Shown here one piece after another: positions 10,595 to 22,777 of a DNA stretch of 64,000 bases; positions within the stretch are counted from its first letter, which is position 1, and every line of letters starts with the position of its first letter. The stretch is taken from the NCBI GenBank assembly GCA_014529385.2, contig CM043950.1:83524843-83588842 (forward strand), read 5' to 3'. This DNA is from Adiantum capillus-veneris (Eukaryota; Streptophyta; Polypodiopsida; Polypodiales; Pteridaceae). The translations under genes and the position numbers were made by a program. Below the pieces are notes generated by a model. The model was not told where the DNA came from, made no database searches, and saw only the letters and a program-made list of their open reading frames with translations.

Positions 10595-11140
10595 TTACAA
10601 TGTCTCTATGAACAAAGTGTCATAGAAAGTAGAGAAGGATGAGAATCTATACAAATTTGCAATCTTCTCTATGCTCTCTTTATTAAGACAAGCTCTGAAT
10701 AGCTCCTTATCTCCTTTGTTGAAAGCGAAAGGAAGACTATTAATAAGACGCAAATGAGGGAAAAATTCACCAAATGTGAGTCTATGAAGCATGAACTCTG
10801 GCCGCAAGTTTCCTAAAGAGTCTTCCTCAATGGTGAAATGCACTCGCCAAACGCCAAATTTCACTCTATTTACCAATCTTAGGGCACACACTAGTTGGAT
10901 GAATGCGCGGTCTTCCTTAGTGGCCAACAACAAGAGGAAAATGGAATCCACGCATAGGACCTTTCGTCTTAACTTCACCACCATCTTGTTATGAGGGAGA
11001 CGCCTTACTACTTGCTCCTGCAACTCAATTGGTAATAGAGCTAGATCTCTAAGGATTGAACTTTCACTGCACACACATTCCCTGTTAGAACAAATGATCG
11101 TTTTTTGTTTCTTGTAACAACTTGGACAAAGAAAAAACAA
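10595..11140 (-). CDS. Extra leader ORF 3 (181 aa), F-box-like N-terminus (tentative)
   Basis: Intact ORF between the small ORFs and ORF 4. It starts with a Cys-rich segment (CPSCYKKQ, then CSNRECVC) that might bind zinc, then LLPIELQEQVVRRLPHNK, which has the spacing of an F-box start (LPxEL...I...LP). The rest is hydrophobic and matches ORF 4 along its length (RRLPH, FIQLVCAL, LINSLPFAF). If truly F-box-like it could recruit an SCF ubiquitin ligase, as some plant-virus silencing suppressors do, but nothing here proves it. Both ORFs remain open although pol is frameshifted. Confidence 0.55.
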   Translation of the reverse strand: MFFLCPSCYKKQKTIICSNRECVCSESSILRDLALLPIELQEQVVRRLPHNKMVVKLRRKVLCVDSIFLLLLATKEDRAFIQLVCALRLVNRVKFGVWRVHFTIEEDSLGNLRPEFMLHRLTFGEFFPHLRLINSLPFAFNKGDKELFRACLNKESIEKIANLYRFSSFSTFYDTLFIETL

Positions 11141-11174
11141 ACATACACACTATTTTGCCGGGCTGCACTTCATT

Positions 11175-11393
11175 TTAAAATAAAATGAACACATGTACAT
11201 CAAAAGAAGTGTGGTAGTTGATGAGAGGTAGAATGACAGGGTTTGGTGATGCAAGAATTTCTCCTACTCTTTGGGCACCAAACATGAACACCATTCGTTG
11301 TTGAAAATGGATCTTTCTACTAATTGCAACGTTTATTCTAATGTGTGGAGTAAAATGAAAGGGAAAAACCTCTTTTCCCGGGCCATTATCCAT
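11175..11393 (-). CDS. Small leader ORF 2 (72 aa), conserved between elements
   Basis: A short intact ORF downstream of the primer site. It shares a pattern with ORF 1 (11415-11615), with an ORF in the separate element (51734-51952) and with a decayed copy at 16795-16990: a basic beta-like stretch (HIRINVAISRKIHFQ), then EILAS, a Pro with ILPLI, and an end like FDVHVFILF. The shared C-terminal pattern, roughly P-x-(I/V)LPL(I/V)-x6-(F/L)-(D/E)-V-x-(I/V)-(F/Y)-(V/I)-L, over distinct elements suggests selection on a protein. Function unknown; no signal peptide or membrane helix stands out. Confidence 0.6.
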   Translation of the reverse strand: MDNGPGKEVFPFHFTPHIRINVAISRKIHFQQRMVFMFGAQRVGEILASPNPVILPLINYHTSFDVHVFILF

Positions 11394-11414
11394 GGCCTAT
11401 GCATGTCCTAATGC

Positions 11415-11615
11415 TTAAAATAACACAAAAATATAGACGTCCAAGCTAATATCGTACCTAATAAGAGGCAAAATAAAAGGTTTTATCTCGGCTAACCTAA
11501 GAGGACCTAAAATCTTACGAATTACTCGTTGAAATTGCAACTTAGTACTAACAATTATGTGTATCTTTTGCCTTGCAATGGGAATGAAAGGATCATACAA
11601 ACTCTCGTGATTCAC
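11415..11615 (-). CDS. Small leader ORF 1 (66 aa), paralogue of ORF 2
   Basis: The first ORF after the 5' LTR and primer site of the nested element. It contains RQKIHIIVSTKLQFQRVI and ends PLIRYDISLDVYIFVLF, aligning with ORF 2 over most of its length. The old plus-strand copy keeps it at about 16547-16753 with one in-frame stop. ORFs 1-2 and ORFs 3-4 thus form two tandem duplicated pairs upstream of gag. Translation from a shared leader would need reinitiation, splicing or leaky scanning; no mechanism can be seen. Confidence 0.6.
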   Translation of the reverse strand: MNHESLYDPFIPIARQKIHIIVSTKLQFQRVIRKILGPLRLAEIKPFILPLIRYDISLDVYIFVLF

Positions 11616-11674
11616 GCAAAGTACTTGACTATGCTAAAAGTTGATCCTACACAAAAACATGCACGAGTTGTTTT

Positions 11675-11694
11675 CCTCAATGGGGGCACCAATT
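11675..11694 (-). other. Primer binding site of the nested element
   Basis: On the minus strand, three bases after the 5' LTR end, TGGTGCCCCCATTGAGG begins with TGG, the complement of a tRNA CCA end. The element at 47-54 kb has TGGTGCCCCCACGG in the same place, and the old copy has a decayed version at 16464. The primer tRNA would end GGGGGCACCA; its identity was not determined. It is not the initiator tRNA-Met site (TGGTATC). Confidence 0.75.
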
Positions 11695-11953
11695 TGAAGC
11701 GGTCCGGGGCGGGCAACAAGAAGAGCAACCTCTAGACACCCTTCAAGGCTCCCATGCTGCTCAATGGGGCTGGGGCACAACACAACACAAACCAAAACAA
11801 CAAACCCACAGCCAAATCCAAACTACACAAGGGGCACCACCTAGTTTAAGAGCGAACTAGGACGCAAAAGAGGAGAATCGTTAGAGCAATCCACAAACAA
11901 GCAAGGAATTTACACTAACCCTAACACCAATGGAACACTCTCACACACTAAAA

Positions 11954-12007
<54 letters not shown>

Positions 12008-14384
12008 TGCTCGGGCTGCTTTGAAGTGTATCGTTAATGATCAAGCAAACATAAATATATATATGTAAGAAAGAGAGAGAAGGGAGAAGGGGGTGCTTGT
12101 TGCACTAATGCCATCTTACAAATCTATCATGACCAATCAAAGTGAGATTAGTATTTGTTCAACATAGCCTGAGTAAACTACACCACAACACATCACAAGA
12201 AAAAAGCCACCCCAATCACTGTCTTAAGGCCAAGGGAGTCCTCTCCACCCTGTCGCCCTCTTACAGCATGTGGGATTTATGGCTAAATTGATAGCAATAC
12301 CCGGAGACAAGCTATCAAGAACTTAAATAAAACACCAAGACAGTTACACATCATTATTGTCCATGACTTCACGTTGGAAGGGAGACAAGATATCCATGCT
12401 TAGTCCAAATTCACCCTCCTTGATTCAGCAAATGTTGGGCTTACACTAGTAGGAGAAATGATAGATTTCCTACTCTCAATTGAATGATCACTCTCTCTTA
12501 CAATGGCATAGAGTTCCCTTGCTAATCACCCCTAATACAACACATACATATGCCTAATGCCAATGAGATTCCACTCAAGAGCTCCTTCTCAAGAGGTTGG
12601 GCTTGGCTTCACAAGCTATAGCATAGTGCTCTTTCTTCTCCTTTTTTGTGCTAGCTACACCCTCCTTTTATAGCAATTTTGAAGGCTAGGATTACTCCTC
12701 TAACCATGGTTGGGTTAGATTTTCAGCAATTTACCTAATTTCTTTTGCTTGGAATTATCAAGAAGTTGGTGGGGAAAGAGAGAGGAGAGAAATGGAGGTG
12801 ATAGGACTTTTCATAGTGAGTTAGTGTTAGTAGAGTTAGTATTAATTTACAAATGAAATTGGATATTTACAATGGGAGTATCCATGTAGGATACAAATAA
12901 GGAAGAAAAACTCTTAAGAGGTAAGAAAAGGTGGATTTCTTACAAGGTTGATGCTCCAAGTGTCTTGAGTAGGGCCAATTTTGACGCTTGGTAACGGTCC
13001 ACTAGCTTTGACGGTACATTTTTTCTCCACTCTTGACCTTCCTTGAGAGACAAGGTAATTGAAGCTGAGTAATCAACCACCATGATGCTGTCTTTTAAGA
13101 GAAGAGGCTGAATTTTGTGGTTTTTTGATAGATGTGGGTAATTTGGAGGAGGAAAAATGAGACTAGGTGGTCAATTTTGGAATGGAATTGTGTGTGGGAG
13201 GTATGAGTTCACCATGGTTTCTCTTATTCTTCAAGGTTGAGGAGAAGGTGAGTAGGGTGCAGAGAGGAGTGGTGAGAAAGGTGGGGATGATGAGTGGAGA
13301 AGTGTGTGTGAAAGAGGAAAATGATAAAGTGGAAGAGAGAGTGTGGCTGCATAGCATGGGAAAACTGGGGTCCACTAATAAAATCATAGCTCACAGCTCG
13401 TACCTGAAAAAAATATGAAAATATTTGAGGCAAAAGTTCAGCCCATGAGCTACAACTTTTGTTTGTATCACCTTTTCAAATTCGAAGAGCAAGTGAACTT
13501 TTAAAATTCAGCAAAACCGACTGTTTTTTTCCACTGCACAAAGTCCTTGTGGGGTCCTTCTTTGGATGATTCTTTTGAATACCTCCAAGAGTGAGCCCTC
13601 CATAGTGCATGTATGCATGCCACCTACCCTTGAACTTATTTGGTAGGTCTATAATTGAAGATATTGTTGAGATCATGATATAAGTAAATAGTACAACTAA
13701 GAAAATCAAATATTGAGGGGTCTAAAAAATATGTACATGTCAAATATAAATAATATAAGTGAAAAAAATATAAAGGGGTCAAAAGAAATCTCTCTCATTA
13801 TGAGGCTACCATAAAAAGATAAATATTTTTGGTGTTTTAATTTTTTAGAAAAAAAACAAAATAGATGTAGGAAGGAAAAAATCACAATAGTGTAAAAATA
13901 TACACATAAATAAAACTAGTTTTTTTGGATTTTTGTTGGGGTGGAGTTACACCAAATATCAGAGAAGCTTACATGAAAATATTTCTATATGGAATAAAGA
14001 GTATGAAAAATGGTAAGAAAAATTGTGGTAATGGTGAGGCAATGTACACAGCATAAATAACACACACCTAGGTAGAAATATTTAAATAAATACCAGAATA
14101 ATTATGAAAAAATCTTTTATTTAAGCTCTATATACAAAGAAATATTTACATACGCATGGGCCATAATATACTTATATTTTTTATATTCTTTATTTTTTTG
14201 GCTCAACTAGCCCAATGACTAGCTAATTGAGGGTTTTTTATTTCAGTAAGGAGATATGGGAAAAGTCCCCTAACTCACACGCGCCTATATACAGTGAAAG
14301 GGTGAGGATAACCACAGTGTTTGAGTGATTTGATAGGGTGAGATAACTCACTATGGCAATTACAGAGAGCCGAAAAACGGCTAT

Positions 14385-14386
<2 letters not shown>
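11695..14386 (-). repeat. 5' LTR of the nested Tat-like element
   Basis: 2692 bp, TGAAGCGGTCC to GGCTATCA, the partner of 2060-4742. It contains a (GA)n tract at 11957-12003 and about 13 extra bases (GTAAGAAAAATTG) near 14012. Promoter and poly(A) signals must lie within it but none could be assigned with confidence. It is followed directly by the AT repeat of the old LTR. Confidence 0.93.
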
Positions 14387-14418
<32 letters not shown>

Positions 14419-15414
14419 CTCACACTATTTTAGATTCCATGAATTAATTATATACTAATCTTTTTTTTCCATCATATCCATATATTATATTTGTGTATAA
14501 TCCAAAACCATGCATGTTTAATAAACCTTTAGAAATATATCAGTTCATGATCTCATGCAAGGAGGGGCTCACCTTTGGGGCCTTATGCAAATTCCACAAA
14601 AGGGAGGCAACTAAAGACTTTTTTGTGAAGAAAACTAAGCATTTTGGTGGGATTTTTTATATTCATCTCCACTCCAAATTTGAACCAGGAGCTATAAGAC
14701 AAAATGTGTACCAAAAGCTGATTAATCACCTCAAAAATTTTGATAATCTTTGGAGCTACCACCGGTGAGATAGGATTTTGTGTGTGGACCCCATTCTGTC
14801 CAATTTTCTCACAAAGTAACCCATAGTCTTCTCTCTGCTCCTTTCCTACTTCCAAACACACACACACTCATTTCTCTCCATCCCTCACTCAAACCTACAA
14901 ATTTCATGGCTTCTTTCATCTTCTTCACCATTCTCATCTCTCCCTTACTCCATTGCTCAAAATTATCATCTCTACACACATATAGCTCAATTTCTCTCTC
15001 TAGAATCAAACTCATATTACCATAACCTCTTCATCCTTTCACAAAAAGAGAAAAAATCAGAAAATAACCAAACTCAAGCTCTACAAAGGAGGAGTTTGAT
15101 CATGGAAAATTCAAATTTTCCATGGTCACAAGAACTACACCAACAGAGTTCTACAATCGCTCATTCGTTAGGGGAGATAGGTGGAAAATTCCCTTTTCAT
15201 CTTGTGGTTTCCATCAAATTGTGTATATTTTAATCCTTCTCTTACATTTTATCATTTTATAAATCATATAATGCACCTAGAGTGCATATGCCATGTAGTT
15301 TTACCCTATCCTACTAACTAAAAACTACTAACACTAACCACTAACATACTAACACAAAATAGCCATTGACATAACCATAGAAGACACCTCACCTCAAGCC
15401 TACATGTGCATAGT

Positions 15415-15479
<65 letters not shown>

Positions 15480-16463
15480 TCTTCCTTAAAACTCTACTTT
15501 CACCTTATCTACCATCAACAATGCTCTCTTTTGAGCCCACACCCATGACTCAAATAGACAAAGAAGGCTCGTAATGTTTTGATATTCTGAAAAAATCATA
15601 ATCTTGATTTAAATTAGGATTTCCAATAATCCTAATGAGAGGTCTCCAACCTATAACTAGGCCCCTCTCCTTCTTGTAAATCACCTCCAATATCTCATAT
15701 AGCACCCCAACACTCTATGCATGAGGAGATACTTAGGCGTAGCAACCACTTTGTGAGCTTCACTTTTGGTGTGAGAGAGCGTGAGTTCAAAAATCTCAAA
15801 ACCACTATTGTATTTGTTCCTCCATCATCAATAAATTGAGGTTTAGTGCATCAAGAGCATTATTTACGTTCAAATCTTTGTCCTTCCACTTGTGCAATAT
15901 GGTTTGGTGAGTTCAAGGTGACTTGTGTATTTTAAGTTTCTATCATTTGATCTTGTTTTAGAAATTGTTTTAGTGTGTTTTCATTGCCAATTTTGTGTCC
16001 ATTGTAAGAGGGTATTGTGGTGAGATGTCTCCCACACCCTAAGACAGTGTGTGTGTGTGTGTTGGCAATGTTTAGCATTTACTAAGCATGAGTTAGTTTT
16101 GTACAAGCTCTACGATAGCATCATAATGAACCATCTCCATTAGCAAGTCACAAACAAGGTATTCTGCAAGTTTCATTCCTCTCTCTCTCTCTTCCCTTTT
16201 CTCTAGCTCTATCTGCTTTATTTGATGTGTGTCTTGGTGTTAGATTTCTTGTGTGTGTTTTGTGGCGCATCTTCTTGGGTGTGACAAAGTCTCTCTTGTA
16301 TCATAGTTCTCATACCATAACTAGGTGGTGCCCCTTTACTTGTTTGGTTGTGGGTTTGTTGCTGTTCCTGGCTTGTGGTCTCCCCATTCCCAATTGAGCA
16401 GCATGGGTGTCTTGAGGGGTGTTTAGAGGTTGTCTCTCTTGTTGCTCGCCCCTGATAGTCTCA
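14387..16463 (+). repeat. Old 5' LTR, right part
   Basis: Begins with (AT)n (14387-14417), the insertion point of the nested element, and ends CTGATAGTCTCA. Aligned as reverse complement to the intact LTRs it shares GGACCCCATT...TTTTCTCAC (near 14785), a (CT)n tract (15416-15475, the counterpart of (GA)n) and the terminal block TTGAGCAGCATGGGTGTCTTGAGGGGTGTTTAGAGG. It is much more divergent than the two intact LTRs are from each other, so it is older. Apparent ORFs inside are not supported as genes. Confidence 0.85.
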
Positions 16464-16486
16464 ATTCTGTTGCCCCCATTGAGGTG
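16464..16486 (+). other. Decayed primer binding site of the old element
   Basis: ATTCTGTTGCCCCCATTGAGG directly follows the LTR end. It matches AATTGGTGCCCCCATTGAGG of the nested element with changes in the TGG start. Its position shows that the split LTR is a 5' LTR and that the old element runs on the plus strand. Confidence 0.75.
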
Positions 16487-16546
16487 GGCTTGTGTATGTT
16501 TTTGGGTAGGTTCAACCTTAGAATAGTCAATTAGTTTGTATGAATT

Positions 16547-16753
16547 AGAAGAGTTTGTATGATCCTTTCATTTCCACGGCAAGGCAAAAGATACACATAC
16601 TTTTTAGTACTAAGTTGTAATTTCAGTGTGTAATTCGAAGGATTTTAGGTCCTCTTATGTTAGCCAAGATAAACGCTTCGGTAAATCCTTTTATTTTGCC
16701 TCTCATTAGGTACGATATTAGCTTAAACGTCTATATTTTTGTGTTATTTTAAG
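16547..16753 (+). pseudogene. Decayed copy of small leader ORF 1
   Basis: Reading plus strand from about 16547 gives DPFISTARQKIHI, an in-frame stop (TAA), then FQCVIRRILGPL and FILPLIRYDISLNVYIFVLF. This aligns with the 66-aa ORF at 11415-11615. Its presence in an older copy shows the ORF belonged to the family before the nested insertion. Confidence 0.7.
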
Positions 16754-16794
16754 TATTAGTACATGCATACGCCATGAGTAATGGCCTAGGAATA

Positions 16795-16990
16795 GAGTTT
16801 TTTCTCTTCATTTCACTCCACACATTAGAATAAACGTTGCAATTAGTAGAAAGATCCATTTTTAGCAGCGTATGGTGTTCATGTTTGGTGCTCAAAGAGT
16901 AGGAGAAATTCTAGCGTCACCAAAACCTGTCATCTTGTCTGTTATTGACTATCATAGAAAATTTGATGTGCATATTTTTATTTTGTTGTA
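16795..16990 (+). pseudogene. Decayed copy of small leader ORF 2
   Basis: The frame gives HFTPHIRINVAISRKIHF, a stop (TAG), then QRMVFMFGAQRVGEILAS and FDVHIFILLYN, aligning with the 72-aa ORF at 11175-11393. The original stop is lost. About 80 bp later gag starts, so the two larger leader ORFs of the nested element have no counterpart here. Confidence 0.7.
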
Positions 16991-17072
16991 CAATACATTG
17001 CAATTTAGAAAACATTATTGTGTAAATTTTCTAAGAAACAAAAAAACGTGTTGTCACTTTGAAATCGATTCA

Positions 17073-17640
17073 ATGGAGGCCCAATGCCAAATGTCAGGAT
17101 ACCCTCTCTTTTTTGGAGAGCCTGGTGAGGATGCCTAACTATTTCTAGAACATTCAAAATGGCTTGCCACATAAAAAGAGTGATAGAAGATGAGGAACGC
17201 TTAGAAATGTTTGAGGTAGTTATGAGGAAGGATGCTAGCACTTAATTTGAGTCTCTATCTCAGGAGGTTAAGGGAAACTATAACAAAGTCGTTGATTATT
17301 TCAAGCAATACTTCTTTGACCCTCAAAACACTCAAAAGCTATGGCAGAAAATTGTTTCTCACAAGCAAAAAGACTTAGATGACTACTACATGTATAAACA
17401 AGAGTTTCTACGTCTTTGGGCTGTATGGGTGAGAAATGTTGCTAACCCTGGAGATGGTGGAGAGTTTCCGAAGAAGGAGAGATTCATAGCCGATCTCTTC
17501 CCCACACTCAATATAAAAGTTGAGACGGGTGCACTTGCTAACTTTGATGCAACTAAAACTAGGGCTGTTGAGAAGTATAGGAAACTCAAGTGTCTAAGAT
17601 GAGAGGTTCCAGTGGAGGGTCCCAGCTCAAGCTTGCATAG
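17073..17640 (+). pseudogene. Gag fragment of the old element
   Basis: Translates from ATG 17073 as MEAQCQMSGYPLFFGEPGEDA, then has stops and shifts, and continues in frame at 17390 with MYKQEFLRLWAVWVRNVANP up to KYRKLKCLR and a stop at 17600. Every part aligns with the first 200 residues of gag at 8619-10040. Homology ends about 17640; the zinc knuckle, pol and 3' LTR are missing, so the old element is truncated here. Confidence 0.85.
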
Positions 17641-18300
17641 GTGCTTCTTAAGGTGAGCATTCTCCTTGATGAGATCTTGCCTCTAGGGCTGTCACCCTTG
17701 CATCATTTTCCTCAATGAGATCTTGCCTCTAGGGCTATGATCCTTGCATCTTGAGGAGAAATAGGGTCCTTCTTTGGCATAGTTGCCACAACAAGAAAGG
17801 TCTTGTGGGTGCCAGAGATTTGTGTAGAAGACATCCTATTGTAGGGGTGGGAAAGCAGCTTAAATTTTTGAATTAGGGTTGTGAGGCTTAGGACGAATGC
17901 GGCTAGGTTTGCAAAAATTTCCTGTGGGGGCTATCCCTTGGGCCACCTTGAGCCAATTTAAGAGACGCCTCTACAAAAATTATTAGAGCAACCATGAGCC
18001 ACCGTGTAGGTTAGCAAGGAATAGCTGGGAAACTCAAGGAGGAGCTCCACACAAATTAAGGAGAGGTGCTGTGGAGCTTGGGCACTATGTCTGCTAGCTG
18101 CAGGAGGGGAGGCTTGTGCTAAGGCTGAAACCTGAGAGAGAGAGAAGAATCCAACCATAGGGTAAAAATTGGAATCTAGGGTTGCAATTAAATGGTTTAA
18201 TAGCTACACTTATCACAACCAAATCCCCTAATCTTGATAGAACTACTCGATTCAGTTTGAATTTGAGAAAACTCCAATAACTTGACACTTCTAGCCAAGG
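17641..18300. other. No gene recognised; short duplicated motif
   Basis: Unassigned sequence after the gag fragment. GATCTTGCCTCTAGGGCT occurs twice (about 17671 and 17722) with similar flanks, a local tandem duplication with a period of about 52 bp. Open frames on either strand are short with no recognisable motif. Confidence 0.5.
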
Positions 18301-19720
18301 CCCGTACCAATATACCTTAGTATTTCAACCAAGACAACAAATTTTGAATGTTTGTTGCATCCCTAAAGAGCAAGGAAGACTTGGCATCATTTATCTTCCA
18401 TATATGACTACTAAGCTTTCCAATAAATGGTTGATGAGAGCATCCGCATCCTTTGACTTCTAGGATTTTTTTTATCAAATAAAGGACCAACCAGTTTCAC
18501 TTGAAGGGATATAGGGTATGGTCCAATCTTTTTCTCCTAGAGTTACTAACATCAACTTCTAATTTCACCCTTAGAGAGTCTGCTCTTGTATGCATGCTTT
18601 GGAATGCTTGGATCAAACTCAAGGCATGTTGGCCTTCTCCAGTAGCTTGGAGATATTTATTTCACTTTTGGTTACAAGAGTCCATCTGGTTTGGCTGGTT
18701 GGGATCTCAGATGTCATGCTAAGGGTAAGACCAGGCAGGCCAAGGGCCAAGACGAACATGCAATCAAAGGGTGCTATGTTTGGACGGCTAGGAGCCTATA
18801 TATAGCAAGGCTAGGTGGAGAATTGCAAGTAAGTACACAAAGTACATTGATAACAATATGATAGCTAAGCTTCTTGATCTATTTAATTCAAGGCTAGGCA
18901 ATCTAAGGATTTTCTATAAAAATTACACGATTTGGCAAGGCCGATTCTTTTTGAAAGCTCGACAGGATCGATTTTCTTTTGTTTCAACATGAGCCTCTGT
19001 TCACTATAGCACTCAGGCACTATTCTGTCTCATCTTTTTGAAGAAATTATGCAAAGCAAGGCTTCACTTTACGATATATTTCATATAAGCTTCCAAAATT
19101 TGGAATATGCTATTAGCATACAAACTTAGGGAAACTCAGCAACATGTCATACAAGGGGAGTTGAGAGAAAATCTCTACTTGCAAAAGCACACGATATTGA
19201 AGTCTCTCTGATAGAGACTCTAGATGCATCCCAAAAAGAAGTCCACAAGGAAACACATAAAAAGATCAACATCAAAATTCAAGCAGCATTAGAAGAGAAC
19301 CGACTACAAGGATCTCTTAGCCTTAAGGTTAGGATTGGGGGACTCTATGCGCCATGGTGCACAGATGAGGACACTCTTGAAGAAGCAATCTCTAAGCTCA
19401 ATTATATTCTTCAACTAGTAAGTATCATGCTAGAAACCGTCTCTTGGATCAACAACACACATATAAATGTACCGTTTGAGCATTGTTTTCTAACTCTCAA
19501 GGACAAAGAAGAGCAGTGGAAGCTATTATGCTACTCTTGTCTCCTCAAAGAAAAGAAACTTTGGATCACCAAAGAATTTACCCAAATCAAGTCAAGGTCA
19601 AATCAAGTGAGCTCAAGAATATGCACGAAGCTCGCAAACAAGGTAATGGGGGGTCTATCAAGGTGGTAAAGCCATCATTTGGGAGTTCCAAACTCCCAAA
19701 CCAGCTTCCCCCTCCTTAGG
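18300..19720 (+). mobile_element. LINE (non-LTR) pol 3' remnant
   Basis: Around 18365-18560 the plus strand reads as the region after RT in plant LINEs: an EQGRLGI-like motif (the GGLGI box), then KLSNKWLMRASASFDF, the typical KW block, and a following hydrophobic stretch. Stops and shifts interrupt it. Sequence to about 19720 contains short open frames (for example 19483-19719) that may be its tail but have no diagnostic motif. The start, the RT core and any poly(A) end were not found. Confidence 0.5.
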
Positions 19721-19845
19721 TTTTTGTCCCGTTTCTTTTACATCACCCATTTGATGGGCTCTCAGCCCTTAACTAGTATGTATCTATCCTTTACTTCTTC
19801 AAGGCATTTGTTGTAGTGTTTTGTTTTTGGTCCCATGGGCAATAT

Positions 19846-19946
<101 letters not shown>

Positions 19947-20177
19947 TTATTTATATATATATCTATCTATCTATTGATTTTGTATTAATGAGAAATAAGT
20001 GTGTGAAGGTTACCATGATTTCCATCAACGTTCCATGAGACACAATGTCACAAAAAGCAAATTAAGAAGCTCACTAGAGAGAGAATGAAAAAATCTCCCT
20101 CTTTGTCTCTCCACATACACAATTGTAGTGACTCAACTCGTTTTACCCCTCCCCACACTAGGACACATGCACTCCCT

Positions 20178-20181
<4 letters not shown>

Positions 20182-20256
<75 letters not shown>
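20182..20256. repeat. Compound (CT)n(CA)n microsatellite
   Basis: A CT tract followed by a CA tract, with related CACACACACCCACC and TTCTCTCTC sequence repeated downstream to 20310. Confidence 0.95.
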
Positions 20257-20258
<2 letters not shown>

Positions 20259-20753
20259 TCTCTCTCTTTCTACTACACACACACCCACCCACCTTCTCTC
20301 TCTTGCTACTACACACTTCTACACAAGACATCAATGCGTTCTGGAATTTGGAGAATATTATCTCTATTACCATGAAGTTTTACACCTTAGAGACCTATGG
20401 GCCTGGTTGGTAACATGCAAAGTAGGTGCCTCTCTCTCTCCATCTATTGTAAGGGTAGGCAAGCCCTCTTTCTCTTTCCTCCTTTTGTTCATGAGGTATA
20501 GTGTGGGTTGGTGGTGAGGAGTCATGGTGCTTGAAAACACCTTAGTGTAATCTGACTTACAATTTTTTAGCATTGTTGAGGAAGAGGGTCGAGTCACCCT
20601 CCATCTAGGACATGCCATTGTTGCATGTGAGAGCTATGGACCAAACAGGGAAAGCTATTTGGCAGATGGCCCATGAAAGGATATTGACAGTAAGGGTGGC
20701 CCATGCCCATCCCATGAAAGCATATTGAGGGTAAGGGATTACATAGTAGTTGT

Positions 20754-21880
<1,127 letters not shown>

Positions 21881-21904
21881 GCAGGCTAATGTGGATGTGG
21901 GTGT

Positions 21905-22740
21905 GGGTGTGTGGGTGTGTGTGTGTGTGTAGGCTGCAAATACCAAAATCTTAAAGCTTCACTCACAATTACTAACACTAGAGATGCAGTAAATGATAAA
22001 GACAAAACAGAATACAAGACCAATATAATATAAAAAATTGAAAAGGTTTTGAGGTACAAAAGAGATGAAGTAGGGGGTGTTCGAAGTACAAACAAACTAG
22101 GAGGTAAATCCATGAGCACTTAAAGCAAGGGTTCCTCCTGTTATACCTGCCACCACCATAGTCAACAACTAGAGAAGACGTTAGATAGTGGAAATCAGGT
22201 GTTAAAAAAGAATCCCACATGTTTTAGATTTCCACCCTAAGCACATAGCATCAAGAGCCTTCAAGAGAGTTTAAAAAAAAAACACTTGAGCAGAGTCTCC
22301 ATAGCCGATTTGACATGTATGTATGAGTAGGGACCAAGAAATTGTTCAGAGAATTCTAAAGTCTTCATATCATGCACTGTTACTCTAAGGTAGTATGTCT
22401 CATGCTACACAAGATCAAAAAATGTAACCTCTTTTAAGGCGATGCCCCCTCATGTGCAAAGTGTAGGTATGGTGGAGCCCTCCCTTAGCCAAACAACGCA
22501 AGGTAGTGGGAGCAGTAAGCCCGCGGTGGTGGAGTGTAGTTCATGCAAAAAATTGTAGGAGGTTTTATTTATTGATAGCTTCCACACAAGGCCAATATTG
22601 GAATTATTTTTCCAAGGCATGGGTGAAAATTATAAAAGAGAAAGAGTCTAGGGGGTTGTTTTTATGGCCAAGTAAGTCATAGGTGCAAAAACTGCCTAAG
22701 TAGAAGGCTCAAGTGAGATTAGGCACATTGTGTAAATCGC
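21905..22740. repeat. Left direct repeat of the Penelope-like element
   Basis: Starts in a (GT)n tract and shares long blocks with 24615-25840, among them TTAAAGCTTCACTCACAATTAC versus TCAAAGCTTCACTCACAATT, CACCCTAAGCACATAGCATC and TTCCACACAAGGCCAATATTGG. It lacks the 338-bp insert found in the right copy and so shows the empty site. Confidence 0.85.
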
Positions 22741-22777
22741 TCGATCCAATCCAACAATAGGGCTCTGAGAGGGGTCA

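Larger units (their letters stand above)
2060..14386 (-). mobile_element. Tat-like Ty3/gypsy LTR retrotransposon, nearly complete, nested
   Basis: A 12.3 kb minus-strand element with two nearly identical LTRs (2060-4742 and 11695-14386) that begin TG and end CA. In transcription order: 5' LTR, primer binding site, four small ORFs, gag, protease, RT, RNase H, a second RNase H, integrase, polypurine tract, 3' LTR. The second RNase H between the first RNase H and integrase is the known hallmark of the Tat lineage; long LTRs and a long leader with extra ORFs also occur in Tat/Ogre-type elements. Coding is broken near 8640, 7100, 6937, 5425 and 5050, so it cannot make an intact pol. It is inserted in an AT repeat inside the LTR of an older copy of the same family; the target duplication cannot be told apart from the AT repeat. 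Confidence 0.93.
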
